Source: Mesorhizobium onobrychidis (GTDB taxonomy: Bacteria; Pseudomonadota; Alphaproteobacteria; Rhizobiales; Rhizobiaceae). From it: a stretch of 64,000 nt of DNA. A model generated the notes under the pieces. The model saw only the letters and a program-made list of their open reading frames with translations. It made no database searches and was not told where the DNA came from. This document shows positions 29,801 through 35,542 of this stretch, in pieces. The stretch is from contig NZ_CP062229.1 of assembly GCF_024707545.1 (NCBI RefSeq), positions 5,561,501-5,625,500 on the forward strand, read 5' to 3'. Position 1 is the first letter of the stretch. Every line of letters begins with the position of its first letter. Position numbers and translations under genes: made by a program.

Positions 29801-32322
29801 TTCAGCTCCAGCTCGGTCGAGCTGATCATTTGGTCGATCGTGGCCTTGTTGCCGTTGGCGGTGTGTAGCGAAACGTTTGTAAAGAGCTCGGCGACCTCCG
29901 CGTGCGCGGCCTTTCCTTGTTGGTTGGTTTCCTCGGCACTGGGACCATCCGGGCTGCTGACAGCCGTCTGGTTGGGATCGCTGAGCGTCGGCAGGTCTAC
30001 CTGTTTGTCGATCGCTTCGAGAAGTGACTTCTGGCCCTGCTCGTATTCGGCCCGGGCGGTGCTGGCGCTTTCAAGCGCGTTGTTGGCGAGGGTCAACCGG
30101 TTTTGCGCATCTGCCAGCGTGCCCTTCGGCTCGGGCGGCTTCCAATCCAGTCCATAAGGCGCCAACGCCTCGTCGAGCGTTGACTCGGCACCCTCCATGG
30201 CGTTCTTGAATTCAGGGTCCAGCGCATAGACGTCGAGCTGTGCCGCGCTCTGCGCAGCCTTTGCTTCTGCCTCACCGAAGTTCGCAATCGCCACGTTCTC
30301 GGCTGCGATCGCCTTGGCCACCTCCGGGTCGAACCATTTCCAGCTCCCGTCGACCAGCAACGGCACCCACTTCCCGCCTGAAGGAGCCGTGGGCGATGGT
30401 GGGTTCCCGTAGGGACCAACCGACGTGGGACCACCGTCGAGAGTCGCGCCGGTTGCGTCTTGTCCCGGACCATATAGTGCCATTGCAGCGACGACGGCCT
30501 GCTGCTTTTCAAGCGCCTCCGTGGTCAGCTCTGGCGTCGCTCCGCCGAATATGCCGTCCAGCGTCGTCTTGACGACCAGATCCTCCTTGGCCTGCTCCGG
30601 GTCACTGCTGTTCGGATTGATGGAAAGCAGCAGCTCGGCCAGCGCCTGTTGTGCGGTGCCGGCCGCGATATCTGTAACGGCGCCGGTCGTATCGTTGGTC
30701 AGCGTGATCTTGCCGTCTGGCGACGTGGTCAACGTGTAGCCGTTAAACGTCACATTGACGGTGGTCTTGGTGGCACCCTCGATCACCACGGTCTCTCCCG
30801 GATGAATAAGGTCGGGATCGCGCGGAGAGGTGAACAGTTCCGGATTGCTTGCGGCGAGATCCTCCAGCGTCACACCATGCGCCTCGGCGATGTCGCTCAG
30901 ATTGTCACCGGGCTGGACCTCGTAATCGATCGCCTCGCCGTCGTTCAGCGTCTCGACGATGGTTTCGGTGCGTCGGCCGTCCTTGTCGAAGACGATCGTC
31001 GTTTCGGTGTTGTTCCTGGGGTCGACGATGGTGGTGGTCTGCTCGCCGGTCTCAGTGTTGCGCTCGGTGTGGCTGGTCCTGCCATTGCCGTCGACCATGT
31101 CGGTCGTCTCGGTATTCCCCTCGACGGTCGTCACCGAGCGCGAACCATGCTGGTAGTCGTTGTTGTAGGTGACCGTCTTGCCGGTCTCCGGATCCGTGAC
31201 GACGATCTGGAGGGTCTCGCCTTCGTCACCGCCCTGGGTCACCTCGAGGCCGGCCGCGTTCAGCTCGGCGATCACCTGCTCCGGCGTGAGATTGCGCTCC
31301 TCGGCGATCTCCTCGATGCTCTTGCCTTCGGCAAGCTGATCCTGGATCGACGGCGCGCCCGAGCCGTCCGCTGCCTGCGTCTGCGCCAGGATTACTTCTT
31401 CGCCATCCGGCCCCGTGACCGTGGTTACCGGCAAAGCGACGCTGTTGTTGGGCGTTACCGTCTCAACCTTTGCGCCGTTCGGCAGGGCCTTCTCCACCGT
31501 GACGGTGCCGTCGGCGGCCGTGTGGGTGGTGGTGGTGATGCCGGTCTGCGGGTTCGACGTGCGTTCGGTGACCGCGCCGTCGCCGAGATCGTCCACGAAC
31601 TTGGTCGTGATCGCGCCTGTCTCCGGGTCGACGCTGGTGGTTTCCTTGCGGCCGAGATCGTCACGGATCGGCGAGGAGGTCGCCTGCCGGTCGGGACCCG
31701 TCACTTCGGTGTAGTAGCCGCCGTGATGATAATCCTGGTTCTCGGTGATCGTGCGGCCGCTTCCGTCGGTGATCACCACCGTGCGTGTGTCGCCGTTGGC
31801 GTGTTCATTCGCCGTCGCCGTCATGTCGCCGGCGTTCAGAGCCGCCACCACCTCCTCGGGAGTCATGTCCCGCTCGTCGGCGATGTTGTCGATACTCTTG
31901 CCGCCGTCGATCTCCTTGAGAATGTCCTTCGCCTTGGTGACTTCCGGAGAAACACCACCGTCGTCGGGCTCACCACCGGTTAGCAGGAGGTTTGGCGTAC
32001 CGCCGAAATTCTGCGTCGTGAAAAGCGCAGGCGCGGCGGTGGTGCCGCCGTTGCCGTTTGCTGCGGTGACTGCGGCAGGCAGCTCCGGTCCTGGCTGCGC
32101 CGCCGGGGCAGTCGGCTGCGCCGTCGTCAGATCCGCATTGACCTGCGTCAGCCGCTGGCGGGCGCTCGCGGCCGCGTCGGCCTCGCCCATCTTGTTGGCG
32201 AGCCGGATTTCATTGTGCAATTTCGTGGCTTCTGCCTGCAGCCGCGTAATCTGCTCGGCATTGGCCTTTGGATCGACCCTGGGCGGCGGCGGCGGCTTGA
32301 CGGTGTTAATCGGGCGGATCAT
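20833..32322 (-). CDS. giant LysM/SH3b/HExxH protein in the T3SS cluster
   Basis: 3,829 residues from an ATG at 32322 with GGAGGT eight bases upstream; no Sec signal peptide. Order: Pro-rich start (KPPPPP); two related modules (GKSIDNIADERDMTPEEVV; GKSIEEIAEERNLTPEQVI), each followed by Thr-rich strands; LysM (about 465-515, YEVQPGDNLSDIAEAHGVT); coiled-coil regions with three short modules like LWVAPEVAAA; a Gly-rich hydrophobic segment (about 1340-1390); long Pro-rich linkers; an HExxH motif (H2976-E-L-S-H2980); three 54-residue repeats plus a partial one (about 3160-3390); three or four hydrophobic helices (about 3420-3640); SH3b (about 3685-3755); terminal LysM-like domain. It lies between the two T3SS arms, so it may be an effector, translocon or wall-spanning accessory. 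I think parts resemble DUF4781-type proteins, from memory only. Function unknown. Confidence 0.85.
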   Translation of the reverse strand: MIRPINTVKPPPPPRVDPKANAEQITRLQAEATKLHNEIRLANKMGEADAAASARQRLTQVNADLTTAQPTAPAAQPGPELPAAVTAANGNGGTTAAPALFTTQNFGGTPNLLLTGGEPDDGGVSPEVTKAKDILKEIDGGKSIDNIADERDMTPEEVVAALNAGDMTATANEHANGDTRTVVITDGSGRTITENQDYHHGGYYTEVTGPDRQATSSPIRDDLGRKETTSVDPETGAITTKFVDDLGDGAVTERTSNPQTGITTTTHTAADGTVTVEKALPNGAKVETVTPNNSVALPVTTVTGPDGEEVILAQTQAADGSGAPSIQDQLAEGKSIEEIAEERNLTPEQVIAELNAAGLEVTQGGDEGETLQIVVTDPETGKTVTYNNDYQHGSRSVTTVEGNTETTDMVDGNGRTSHTERNTETGEQTTTIVDPRNNTETTIVFDKDGRRTETIVETLNDGEAIDYEVQPGDNLSDIAEAHGVTLEDLAASNPELFTSPRDPDLIHPGETVVIEGATKTTVNVTFNGYTLTTSPDGKITLTNDTTGAVTDIAAGTAQQALAELLLSINPNSSDPEQAKEDLVVKTTLDGIFGGATPELTTEALEKQQAVVAAMALYGPGQDATGATLDGGPTSVGPYGNPPSPTAPSGGKWVPLLVDGSWKWFDPEVAKAIAAENVAIANFGEAEAKAAQSAAQLDVYALDPEFKNAMEGAESTLDEALAPYGLDWKPPEPKGTLADAQNRLTLANNALESASTARAEYEQGQKSLLEAIDKQVDLPTLSDPNQTAVSSPDGPSAEETNQQGKAAHAEVAELFTNVSLHTANGNKATIDQMISSTELELKLTDAKPGSPEYAAIEERLEGLQTLQGAAANQVTLAEAYQEYGVAQAEAADLAVTMEPLKQQLLAQAQERNPHHFDWEGYTNGHGDFTGKIKSQDIVEENGQLYVVTVYENYTFTDENGDDTNVHKSALTYDLNDEGIREDFRNDPLNKQWQEMLASTQDISSAPVCTANGTGSQSALDAAKSKIVGVQVDQLDAGLRDAKTGLVDATTARDQAITDYGPGTVEAPAGTLKPGETAVKITVNGRDLWVAPEVAAAYEEQGPGAIGDSGKWVQIEMDGQKLWVHPEVAAAEIDRGQAETEKNQLEDWEENVRPAMVAGRDWYAFSAGHPKLLEYGSAEHEAKLKYEYFEEHKDQALAGYQVQFENLYEAGYTGEYETYTPDQLSTAVGQTLGLDAPSEDVQKVSEEITDRAGDDAEVKIVPVFSLDGGKESTTALFAIKSGGDEIGYVDSSGKYYSSFDEFQHENRIFSEKGNLVMAKGGDMSLGEDGFSLDELEVADARKVGFWDKATDIGLGIVAGVSTIVSFVPGGQWAIPIAIGSGSILGGKALIKEGDHLLQGGDFDSQSAWNVATGVTAFLPVGAGALRTFGLAKTSLSRSQAFAGGFGMTRMKDASWGIGRFQVNVEEASYAGKVSEFMQGGNRLTTAAWGLDASAVVTGAPLLGKSVEDLAAHGGEMSLLELANAVVGIGVGTVGTGLGGRSLLYNMPGTGGARNGTHTSESGPQPRAVYEMGPDGVYRPTGEQAMPDPDEIIIDGDAVGETSGQQGPGFGGRNGFDNTGGANRPTGPRALPAGESDGPNPPPPTGGKGDPSGDGQSSRPMVVHEQGTDGVYRPTDKLVFHDPSHPVVEGTVINVHDEGPSAPGERGDPENASDRDAQGAREQNVRVPADGDPIVVPPVRGDGTTRPAESGWRLVWDPATKTFTGMPSPNPAEYVYTSGKDPQQTGYLDGARPSDPAVLATPDEVLLQSETETRDGSSRETSERQGPSGAKLPESGAQGTRPLMRYTLGNRHTGEMLVDFNLPEGQRVVAIPEPKAITAAPEPVPAPVELDPSLPVLYLGADGRWTADPNARTEPPAVTDTGHPSRARPDGTPIINRFSSNPYSFGQTFNAVKAGLRRIGTRYLNTEPRYDYPKLGELVDSIYHRPVPQDGVTAGQDIYVEAGGEYLPAKVIVAGPQASMTRDIVLPGEHATEAGYLGSGLTIERAKRGSITTPNGQLRVNTPAREVHTFDPADYREVSHRSALGETLAATLPALPDDAAPPAPTWTPEQVELVGDYLHSLERASDPVVRDAVTMTRVQLGGRGLPQSGTEMTQAQHHALVEMLNADRNSPFTGSKPVGQLSMNGLTTLQVFSAQGKLRHLSPGEVIDQLGLSSDTRLSRGEQFLTAGALPGEAGWTDAGRGIVGDYLKAASGSTDPNLAAAANAASPFFKGRATKPGKAVTAAQQDALMQVLQADSGSTWVYGPKLQPESSFKPAGKLSPEGRYNAKVLSGHDTWTPYLWREMRGYAANQQKSADPAVRSLAHALENALPASKPKAGTEINSEVPVLLERLLDADKASSWRAPTFFTDAQGVWRSDRATVSWFLQEHEANVLGGPVLNDMATNGAFLVAGSILGTDARTVTLGGSMLGIGIKVPLPSRQVYGELSLKNNGPDGTGFLLPVHPNDAKGHKLFANGFRPNFAYDEAAAPSAQWVASAPMLSKNTFQSESATGVSISIAGFSVSGAYVKRTLLYLGGEGGRPGYTHREPGPLSQRAASFWEEAARGGASHYSAEGKVPGFEDRVLYRNYNVLPPLGGGKEPWRGNPAFEGVPRETGAGPLNRLDRTDHGAGLAVNFWQWPLTTAELGSVRKDLVPHTRAARAHPESSEGAQKVFSALEASDGQLTPEVLDHLDTYLADVAASPHGDLKFAGQRVSDVFPELGTAPYPDPFATAGRRPDGMSGPAWKALRQQLNQQARIELTDTQAHYLNQLLKQDVLHNAPPPNALPPVGDGPVGPRSPAPRREQGPAAEGSWGPSTAKPLTQAEIAANRQEASSMLDDMIQQDLGMPEMTEMRADLADQVSRSPEMMELLRNAHAKGVRIVNPARRDLRIFDPSLEQDLTATGSGLDRPLRVISMDADMFRTPDADNDAVVAGFVDALSHELSHVTDAPIDVLPQDFATRQAHRDANVDARLKSEGEAALVQYIVADELAANGGKPNLALRADQAQADIYDRFTAGEIDRTQAVHEMAALYRSMEPSIADGGTYADYYGHFADEAYQAANVAPGHEGDVASNASHVVGEPRAAAPANKGQPAPNNGPLTRDGVRATPLDQVPDLVMGDFQPNQIPWLKREQVAELTEQQFRDMDQAGLLPSLTKSQLRGIPKAKIGQVNIAGLDGKQIPWLTEGHIRNVTDQQFQDLGKTGLTPHLTKPQLQAIKGDMVELVNVSKLEARQVPWFKPGQVAKFTSQQFKDLGEAGLLKNLTERQVPAIPETMIDSVDVAKLDPKQVPWLTEKQIPVLTHDQWGAFTIHHTEALTQPQIEAVTPKQFGEMSPGQFRKFTLEQFEWMSVDQTNALSVLQLTTYRATHKKAMTPDQRTLVEGALVYSRTNEYQAALDTFGTMAGTSYMLWSSLPPTWTATAGAVAFGVRGVVFGAQALFPNATASHKPFGRFLNALGGATFIAAAPGAAAGMIQGKDLVVNSTFTVGNIVYGTKSMLQSFTGRPVIRNLAEYLAGPGYVLGCAFYTVQSWPAPIATVAGTMFTFGCAEFWASAYRTDQMNRRSVPRTDADIAAAEKSDKKWAAWDRWTLGITFGVGMLLFSLDALLAEPWEGAKPTPPPDPKKPDGDASSQQPDDPSDDPDEPQIPEEDFPQLVVVADDGLNLRTKPDEESTVVTVLQPGTFVEQTAKPSTDQSGEAWIPVEGFGPDGNLHSGWVSGDHVEVHPDGSSNPEGRTNPTLEKDGYQWVEVQNGDSIRLIAKTHSADVAETVVLNMDHILSPDLIFSGDRIYLPATLVG

Positions 32323-32411
32323 CAAACAACCTCCGGGGCCGGTCCAGTCCTGGTTCAGGCAGTCTGCCTGCCGTCAACGCCCCCGCGCCCGACAGTGGAA
32401 GCCCCAGAAGC

Positions 32412-33290
32412 TTACCGGGGCGGCTTCCAATAAATGCCGAAAGCAGCGAGTTGCTCTTCCGACCGTTTTACTCGTTCTGCAGCATTCACTTCAGACTGCA
32501 CAGCCGTCAGTGCCGCCAGAATCTCGACGGCGGCGAACGCCGGCGCCATGCTGCGAAAGAACGACTGCGAATTTGCCGTAACGATGATGGTCTCCCGCGC
32601 GATCCGGGCCAGCGGCGACACGCTGCTATCGGTGATTGCCACCACGCCGACACCCTGCCTGGCCGACTGGCGCGCCATGTCGATCGTCGCGCGTTCATAA
32701 GGCGACATGCCCACAGCAAGGAGCACGTCGCCGCGTCCCGCGCCCCGCAAGGCATCCAGACCATGTCCGCCCATCTCGCCGACAAACGTCACCTTGCGAT
32801 CACCGCCAGCCAGAAACGACATGATGTGAACGAAGTGGTTGGCGACCGGATAACCGGAGCGCGAGCCGAGACCGAACAGATTGCGTGATCGTGCAAGGAG
32901 GTCGGCGGCGGCGATGAATTGCGAGGCATTGCCGTACTCACCCAGACTTGAAATCTGCGCCGCGAGCGTGTCGGCGACGACCTCTGCAGTCGAGTATCCC
33001 GGATCGCCACCCCGTCGCGCCGGCTCACTGGCGCCGGTCTCACGCAGCGCGCGCGCATAAAGGCTGCGCATATCCTCATAGCCTTCGAGGCCAAGCCATC
33101 GCGCCAACCGCATCATCGTGCTGTGCGAAACGCCGGCATGGTGCGCCTGCTCGCGCATCGACATCAGCGCGACATCCTTAGGATGATCCAGCACGAAACG
33201 CGCTGCGACGCGCAACTGCGGCGGCATATTCTCGAAGCGTTCGACCAACAGCTCCGCCAAAGGACCTTGTTCCATTCTGCCATACCCCAT
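32412..33290 (-). CDS. MurR/RpiR-family transcriptional regulator
   Basis: 292 residues: N-terminal RpiR helix-turn-helix (about 8-80, with HHAGVSHSTMMRLARWLGLEGYEDMR) and a C-terminal SIS domain (about 115-260, LFGLGSRSGYPVANHFVH and VLLAVGMSPYERATI). SIS domains bind phosphosugars; MurR senses MurNAc-6-phosphate, but the ligand here cannot be told. It is transcribed away from the needle-like/sctD operon, sharing a 180-bp intergenic region with an inverted repeat (33336-33364). Its stop lies about 90 bp before the giant gene's start, so it could sit upstream of and even be read through into that gene. Confidence 0.92.
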   Translation of the reverse strand: MGYGRMEQGPLAELLVERFENMPPQLRVAARFVLDHPKDVALMSMREQAHHAGVSHSTMMRLARWLGLEGYEDMRSLYARALRETGASEPARRGGDPGYSTAEVVADTLAAQISSLGEYGNASQFIAAADLLARSRNLFGLGSRSGYPVANHFVHIMSFLAGGDRKVTFVGEMGGHGLDALRGAGRGDVLLAVGMSPYERATIDMARQSARQGVGVVAITDSSVSPLARIARETIIVTANSQSFFRSMAPAFAAVEILAALTAVQSEVNAAERVKRSEEQLAAFGIYWKPPR

Positions 33291-33335
33291 TCACCCCGAT
33301 GTCAGGTTACTCCTCGAATGGCGGCAATGCAACAG

Positions 33336-33364
33336 TTGGAACTGAATTGGTTCATATATTCCAA
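33336..33364. promoter_or_regulatory. nested inverted repeat, candidate operator
   Basis: TTGGAA at 33336-33341 pairs with TTCCAA at 33359-33364, and inside it GAAC (33339-33342) pairs with GTTC (33350-33353). The site lies in the 181-bp space between the divergent RpiR-family gene and the first gene of the right T3SS arm. Such symmetry is what a dimeric regulator would bind. The assignment to RpiR is inference. Confidence 0.4.
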
Positions 33365-33471
33365 GTGGACTTTCATTTTCGATCACGCTGCCTTAAGCTG
33401 CTTTCGCAACCTGCCGGATCGCTTCGACGTGATTCCGGAGTTTGTAACTTGAATGGTCCCTCAAGGAGACA

Positions 33472-33654
33472 ATGATGGCTACCCCTCCCATTACGTCCGG
33501 CGCTGCCGGGTCGCCGGAACAGAACCTGGACAAGATGATCAAGCATCAGGAGCGCATGTTTAGCCTCGAGATCACAAAAGAGATCGCGAAGTCCCAACAT
33601 GACATGCTGATGAGCACCGCCAGGACGCTCGGCCAGTCGGCTGAAAAGGCCTAA
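33472..33654 (+). CDS. small T3SS-locus protein, candidate needle subunit
   Basis: 60 residues (MMATPPITSG start) with AAGGAG five bases before the ATG. A flexible Pro/Gly/Ser-rich N-terminus leads to a long amphipathic helix (roughly 18-55, KMIKHQERMFSLEITKEI to QHDMLMSTARTLG). There is no signal peptide or membrane helix. Size, helical character, position at the head of the sctD-sctV operon and the strong hairpin after its stop fit a small abundantly made T3SS filament or needle subunit (SctF-like). I see no diagnostic needle motif, so this is a positional guess; it could instead be a chaperone-like helper. Confidence 0.5.
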   Translation: MMATPPITSGAAGSPEQNLDKMIKHQERMFSLEITKEIAKSQHDMLMSTARTLGQSAEKA

Positions 33655-33673
33655 GGCGGGATTCTCGAAACCA

Positions 33674-33701
33674 TGCGCCGCCGCAAGCACCCGGCGGCGC
33701 A
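33674..33701 (+). terminator. strong hairpin after the small needle-like gene
   Basis: A perfect 10-bp stem (TGCGCCGCCG / CGGCGGCGCA) with an 8-base loop starts 20 bases after the stop codon. No T-tract follows, so it may stabilise the upstream transcript or attenuate read-through rather than fully terminate. It separates the small gene from sctD and would allow different expression levels. Confidence 0.6.
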
Positions 33702-33774
33702 CGTGCACGGCAAGAACGTTTCGATGCCGTTGTCAGGCTGCGTCTGAATTGTCATCGGCGGGAGATGAAGTGGC

Positions 33775-34776
33775 ATGACCGCTCATTCTATCGGCAAATA
33801 TTGGGATGCGGCAGCCGCGCGCCGGCTCCGATCGATTATCGCCCGTACCCCGGCATCCGGACATTCCATTGCGCTCAGCGTAACTCACGGATTTCACGCC
33901 GGCGCCCAAATCAGCCTGGTCGAGCCTCTGTATACTGTTGGCTCCAGCACGGAGTCCGACATTGTCCTTAGGGATGCCGGCATCGCGCCGGTCCACGCAA
34001 GGTTGCGGCGCAAGGGCAGCCAAATTGAAATCGAAGCCGTCGGCGGCGACGTCACACTCGCCACGGGCGAGATCATCCATGAAGGCCAAGGCAGCCGCTG
34101 CAAGCTGCCGCTCACGATAAGTATCGGCGATGCCCATATCCGGCTGATCAACCCAGAACGCCCGCCGAATCGCTGGTCCGTGTCTGATCGCCCCCTCCTG
34201 GTTGCAGGCAGCGTTCTCTTTGCCGTGTTCGCTGTATCCGTCGCTGCGAATGGGTTCTCTTTCGCCAAGCCCGACATTGACAAAAATGTATCCGCTCAAG
34301 ACCGTGAACCGATCAGAGTAGCCTTTGCTGGCGAGGCCGGGCAAAGTGTCCTGAACGATTCATCGCCAACACAAATACCCAGTGCTGCCGAAGCGGAAAG
34401 CCAACTCAGGCTGCGCCTCGAGCAATCTGGCATCAGCACATTGGCTGTTCAGCGATCACCTGGACGGCTCGTGGTCTCGGGTATGATCCCCAATGACAAG
34501 GATGGTGCCTGGACGGAAACGCAATCCTGGTTCGACCAAACGTTCGGCGCGCACATTCCCCTCGTCTCCAATGTTATGATCGGCAACGCCGAGCAGGCTC
34601 CGCGCCTGAGGCTGCAGGCGATCTGGTACGGCGAGCGGCCCTATGTCATCGCCGCCGACGGCGCACGCTATCATGAAGGTGCATTCACGAATGACGGCTG
34701 GACCATCAAGCACATTGGCGAGACGGAACTTCTCCTGACGAAGGGCGGCGCCACGGTCGCGCTGAAATATCCGTGA
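33775..34776 (+). CDS. sctD: T3SS inner-membrane ring protein SctD
   Basis: 333 residues: an FHA-like cytoplasmic domain (about 25-120; YTVGSSTESDIVLRD, then APVHARLRRKG), one transmembrane helix (about 138-158, LLVAGSVLFAVFAVSVAA) and periplasmic ring-building domains to the C-terminus (GRLVVSGMIPNDKDG type). This is the architecture of YscD/PrgH; the FHA fold normally lacks phosphopeptide binding. A GGGAG site precedes the ATG. The stop overlaps the next gene's GTG. Divergent in sequence, but the layout and context make the call good. Confidence 0.87.
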   Translation: MTAHSIGKYWDAAAARRLRSIIARTPASGHSIALSVTHGFHAGAQISLVEPLYTVGSSTESDIVLRDAGIAPVHARLRRKGSQIEIEAVGGDVTLATGEIIHEGQGSRCKLPLTISIGDAHIRLINPERPPNRWSVSDRPLLVAGSVLFAVFAVSVAANGFSFAKPDIDKNVSAQDREPIRVAFAGEAGQSVLNDSSPTQIPSAAEAESQLRLRLEQSGISTLAVQRSPGRLVVSGMIPNDKDGAWTETQSWFDQTFGAHIPLVSNVMIGNAEQAPRLRLQAIWYGERPYVIAADGARYHEGAFTNDGWTIKHIGETELLLTKGGATVALKYP

Positions 34777-35213
34777 ACCGCCGGCTTGAAGGGCCGCGAT
34801 TCGATACGGCAAGAATGGACACGGCCGGCCGCGAGGTGCGGCAGGCGGAAGGTGTGCGCGGTCAGGCGATCAACCGGCGGCGGATGAACGGCGTCGACAA
34901 AGCCGCAAGCCGTGCTCAGAGGACGACATCGGCCGCTGGTACGGAAAAGCCACAAAACGCGGAATTCCAGCCCTCTCGAGGCACAAATAGCGAGTCGCTC
35001 GACGAGGCACTCATCAACTTCGTCATGCCGGGTATTCCCGAGCCAGCCATCCTGCGTCGCTCGGTACCTATTCTCCAGCATTTCGTAACGCATCTGGTTC
35101 CCGGTCTTGAGGGTGGCGAGCAACTCAAGACACTTGCCAGAACGCTGATGGAGGATGAAATCGAGCGTCATCGCGATCTGCTTGGCCGGATACAGGAAGG
35201 AACCGAAACCTGA
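34773..35213 (+). CDS. unknown T3SS-operon protein
   Basis: 146 residues from a GTG that overlaps the sctD stop by four bases. The first ~70 residues are basic and polar, probably disordered, with many arginines. Residues about 75-146 are predicted helical (LDEALINFVMPGIPEP to EDEIERHRDLLGRI). There is no signal peptide or membrane helix. I do not recognise it. Its place between sctD and the TPR gene suggests a cytosolic regulator, gatekeeper-like protein or co-chaperone for the needle subunit. Confidence 0.72.
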   Translation: MNRRLEGPRFDTARMDTAGREVRQAEGVRGQAINRRRMNGVDKAASRAQRTTSAAGTEKPQNAEFQPSRGTNSESLDEALINFVMPGIPEPAILRRSVPILQHFVTHLVPGLEGGEQLKTLARTLMEDEIERHRDLLGRIQEGTET

Positions 35214-35230
35214 CCGATCCGCGTGACACA

Positions 35231-35542
35231 GTGCATCTGCTGCATGTCTTGGGCTATCTCTACGGGTGTCACGGACAGGCAAAGCGGGGCGCGGCATATC
35301 TGCTTATCGCTGCACAGCTGTCGCCGGGAAATGCCGGCGTCCTGCGCACATTGGCGCATCTGCTCATACTCGATGGCGAAGCGGACAAAGCGCTTGCCAC
35401 GATTGCCAGGCTGGAGACGTTGGAGGGAAAGGACCACCCGACGCTAGCGTTGCTGAAGAGCCGCGCGTTGCTTGTGGCCGGCCGCAAGGCCGAGGCGCAC
35501 AATGCCTTGCGAAGCTTCCTATCGCATCGAGCCGCCGAATGA
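35231..35542 (+). CDS. TPR protein, SctG-like T3SS chaperone
   Basis: 103 residues from a GTG start 17 bases after the previous stop. It is built almost entirely of TPR-like helix pairs (AAYLLIAAQLSPGNAGVLRTL and ADKALATIARLE to HPTLALLKSRALLVAG). Small TPR proteins in this position act as chaperones for needle or translocon subunits (YscG type) in other systems. Its stop overlaps the sctV start as ATGA, so expression is coupled. Exact client unknown; the small protein at 33472 is the natural candidate. Confidence 0.75.
   Translation: MHLLHVLGYLYGCHGQAKRGAAYLLIAAQLSPGNAGVLRTLAHLLILDGEADKALATIARLETLEGKDHPTLALLKSRALLVAGRKAEAHNALRSFLSHRAAE

Noticed and set aside
35266..35538. N-terminal extension of sctV
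   Set aside because: It overlaps the TPR gene in another frame and is Cys/Arg-rich; the ATG at 35539 overlaps that gene's stop as normal coupling.
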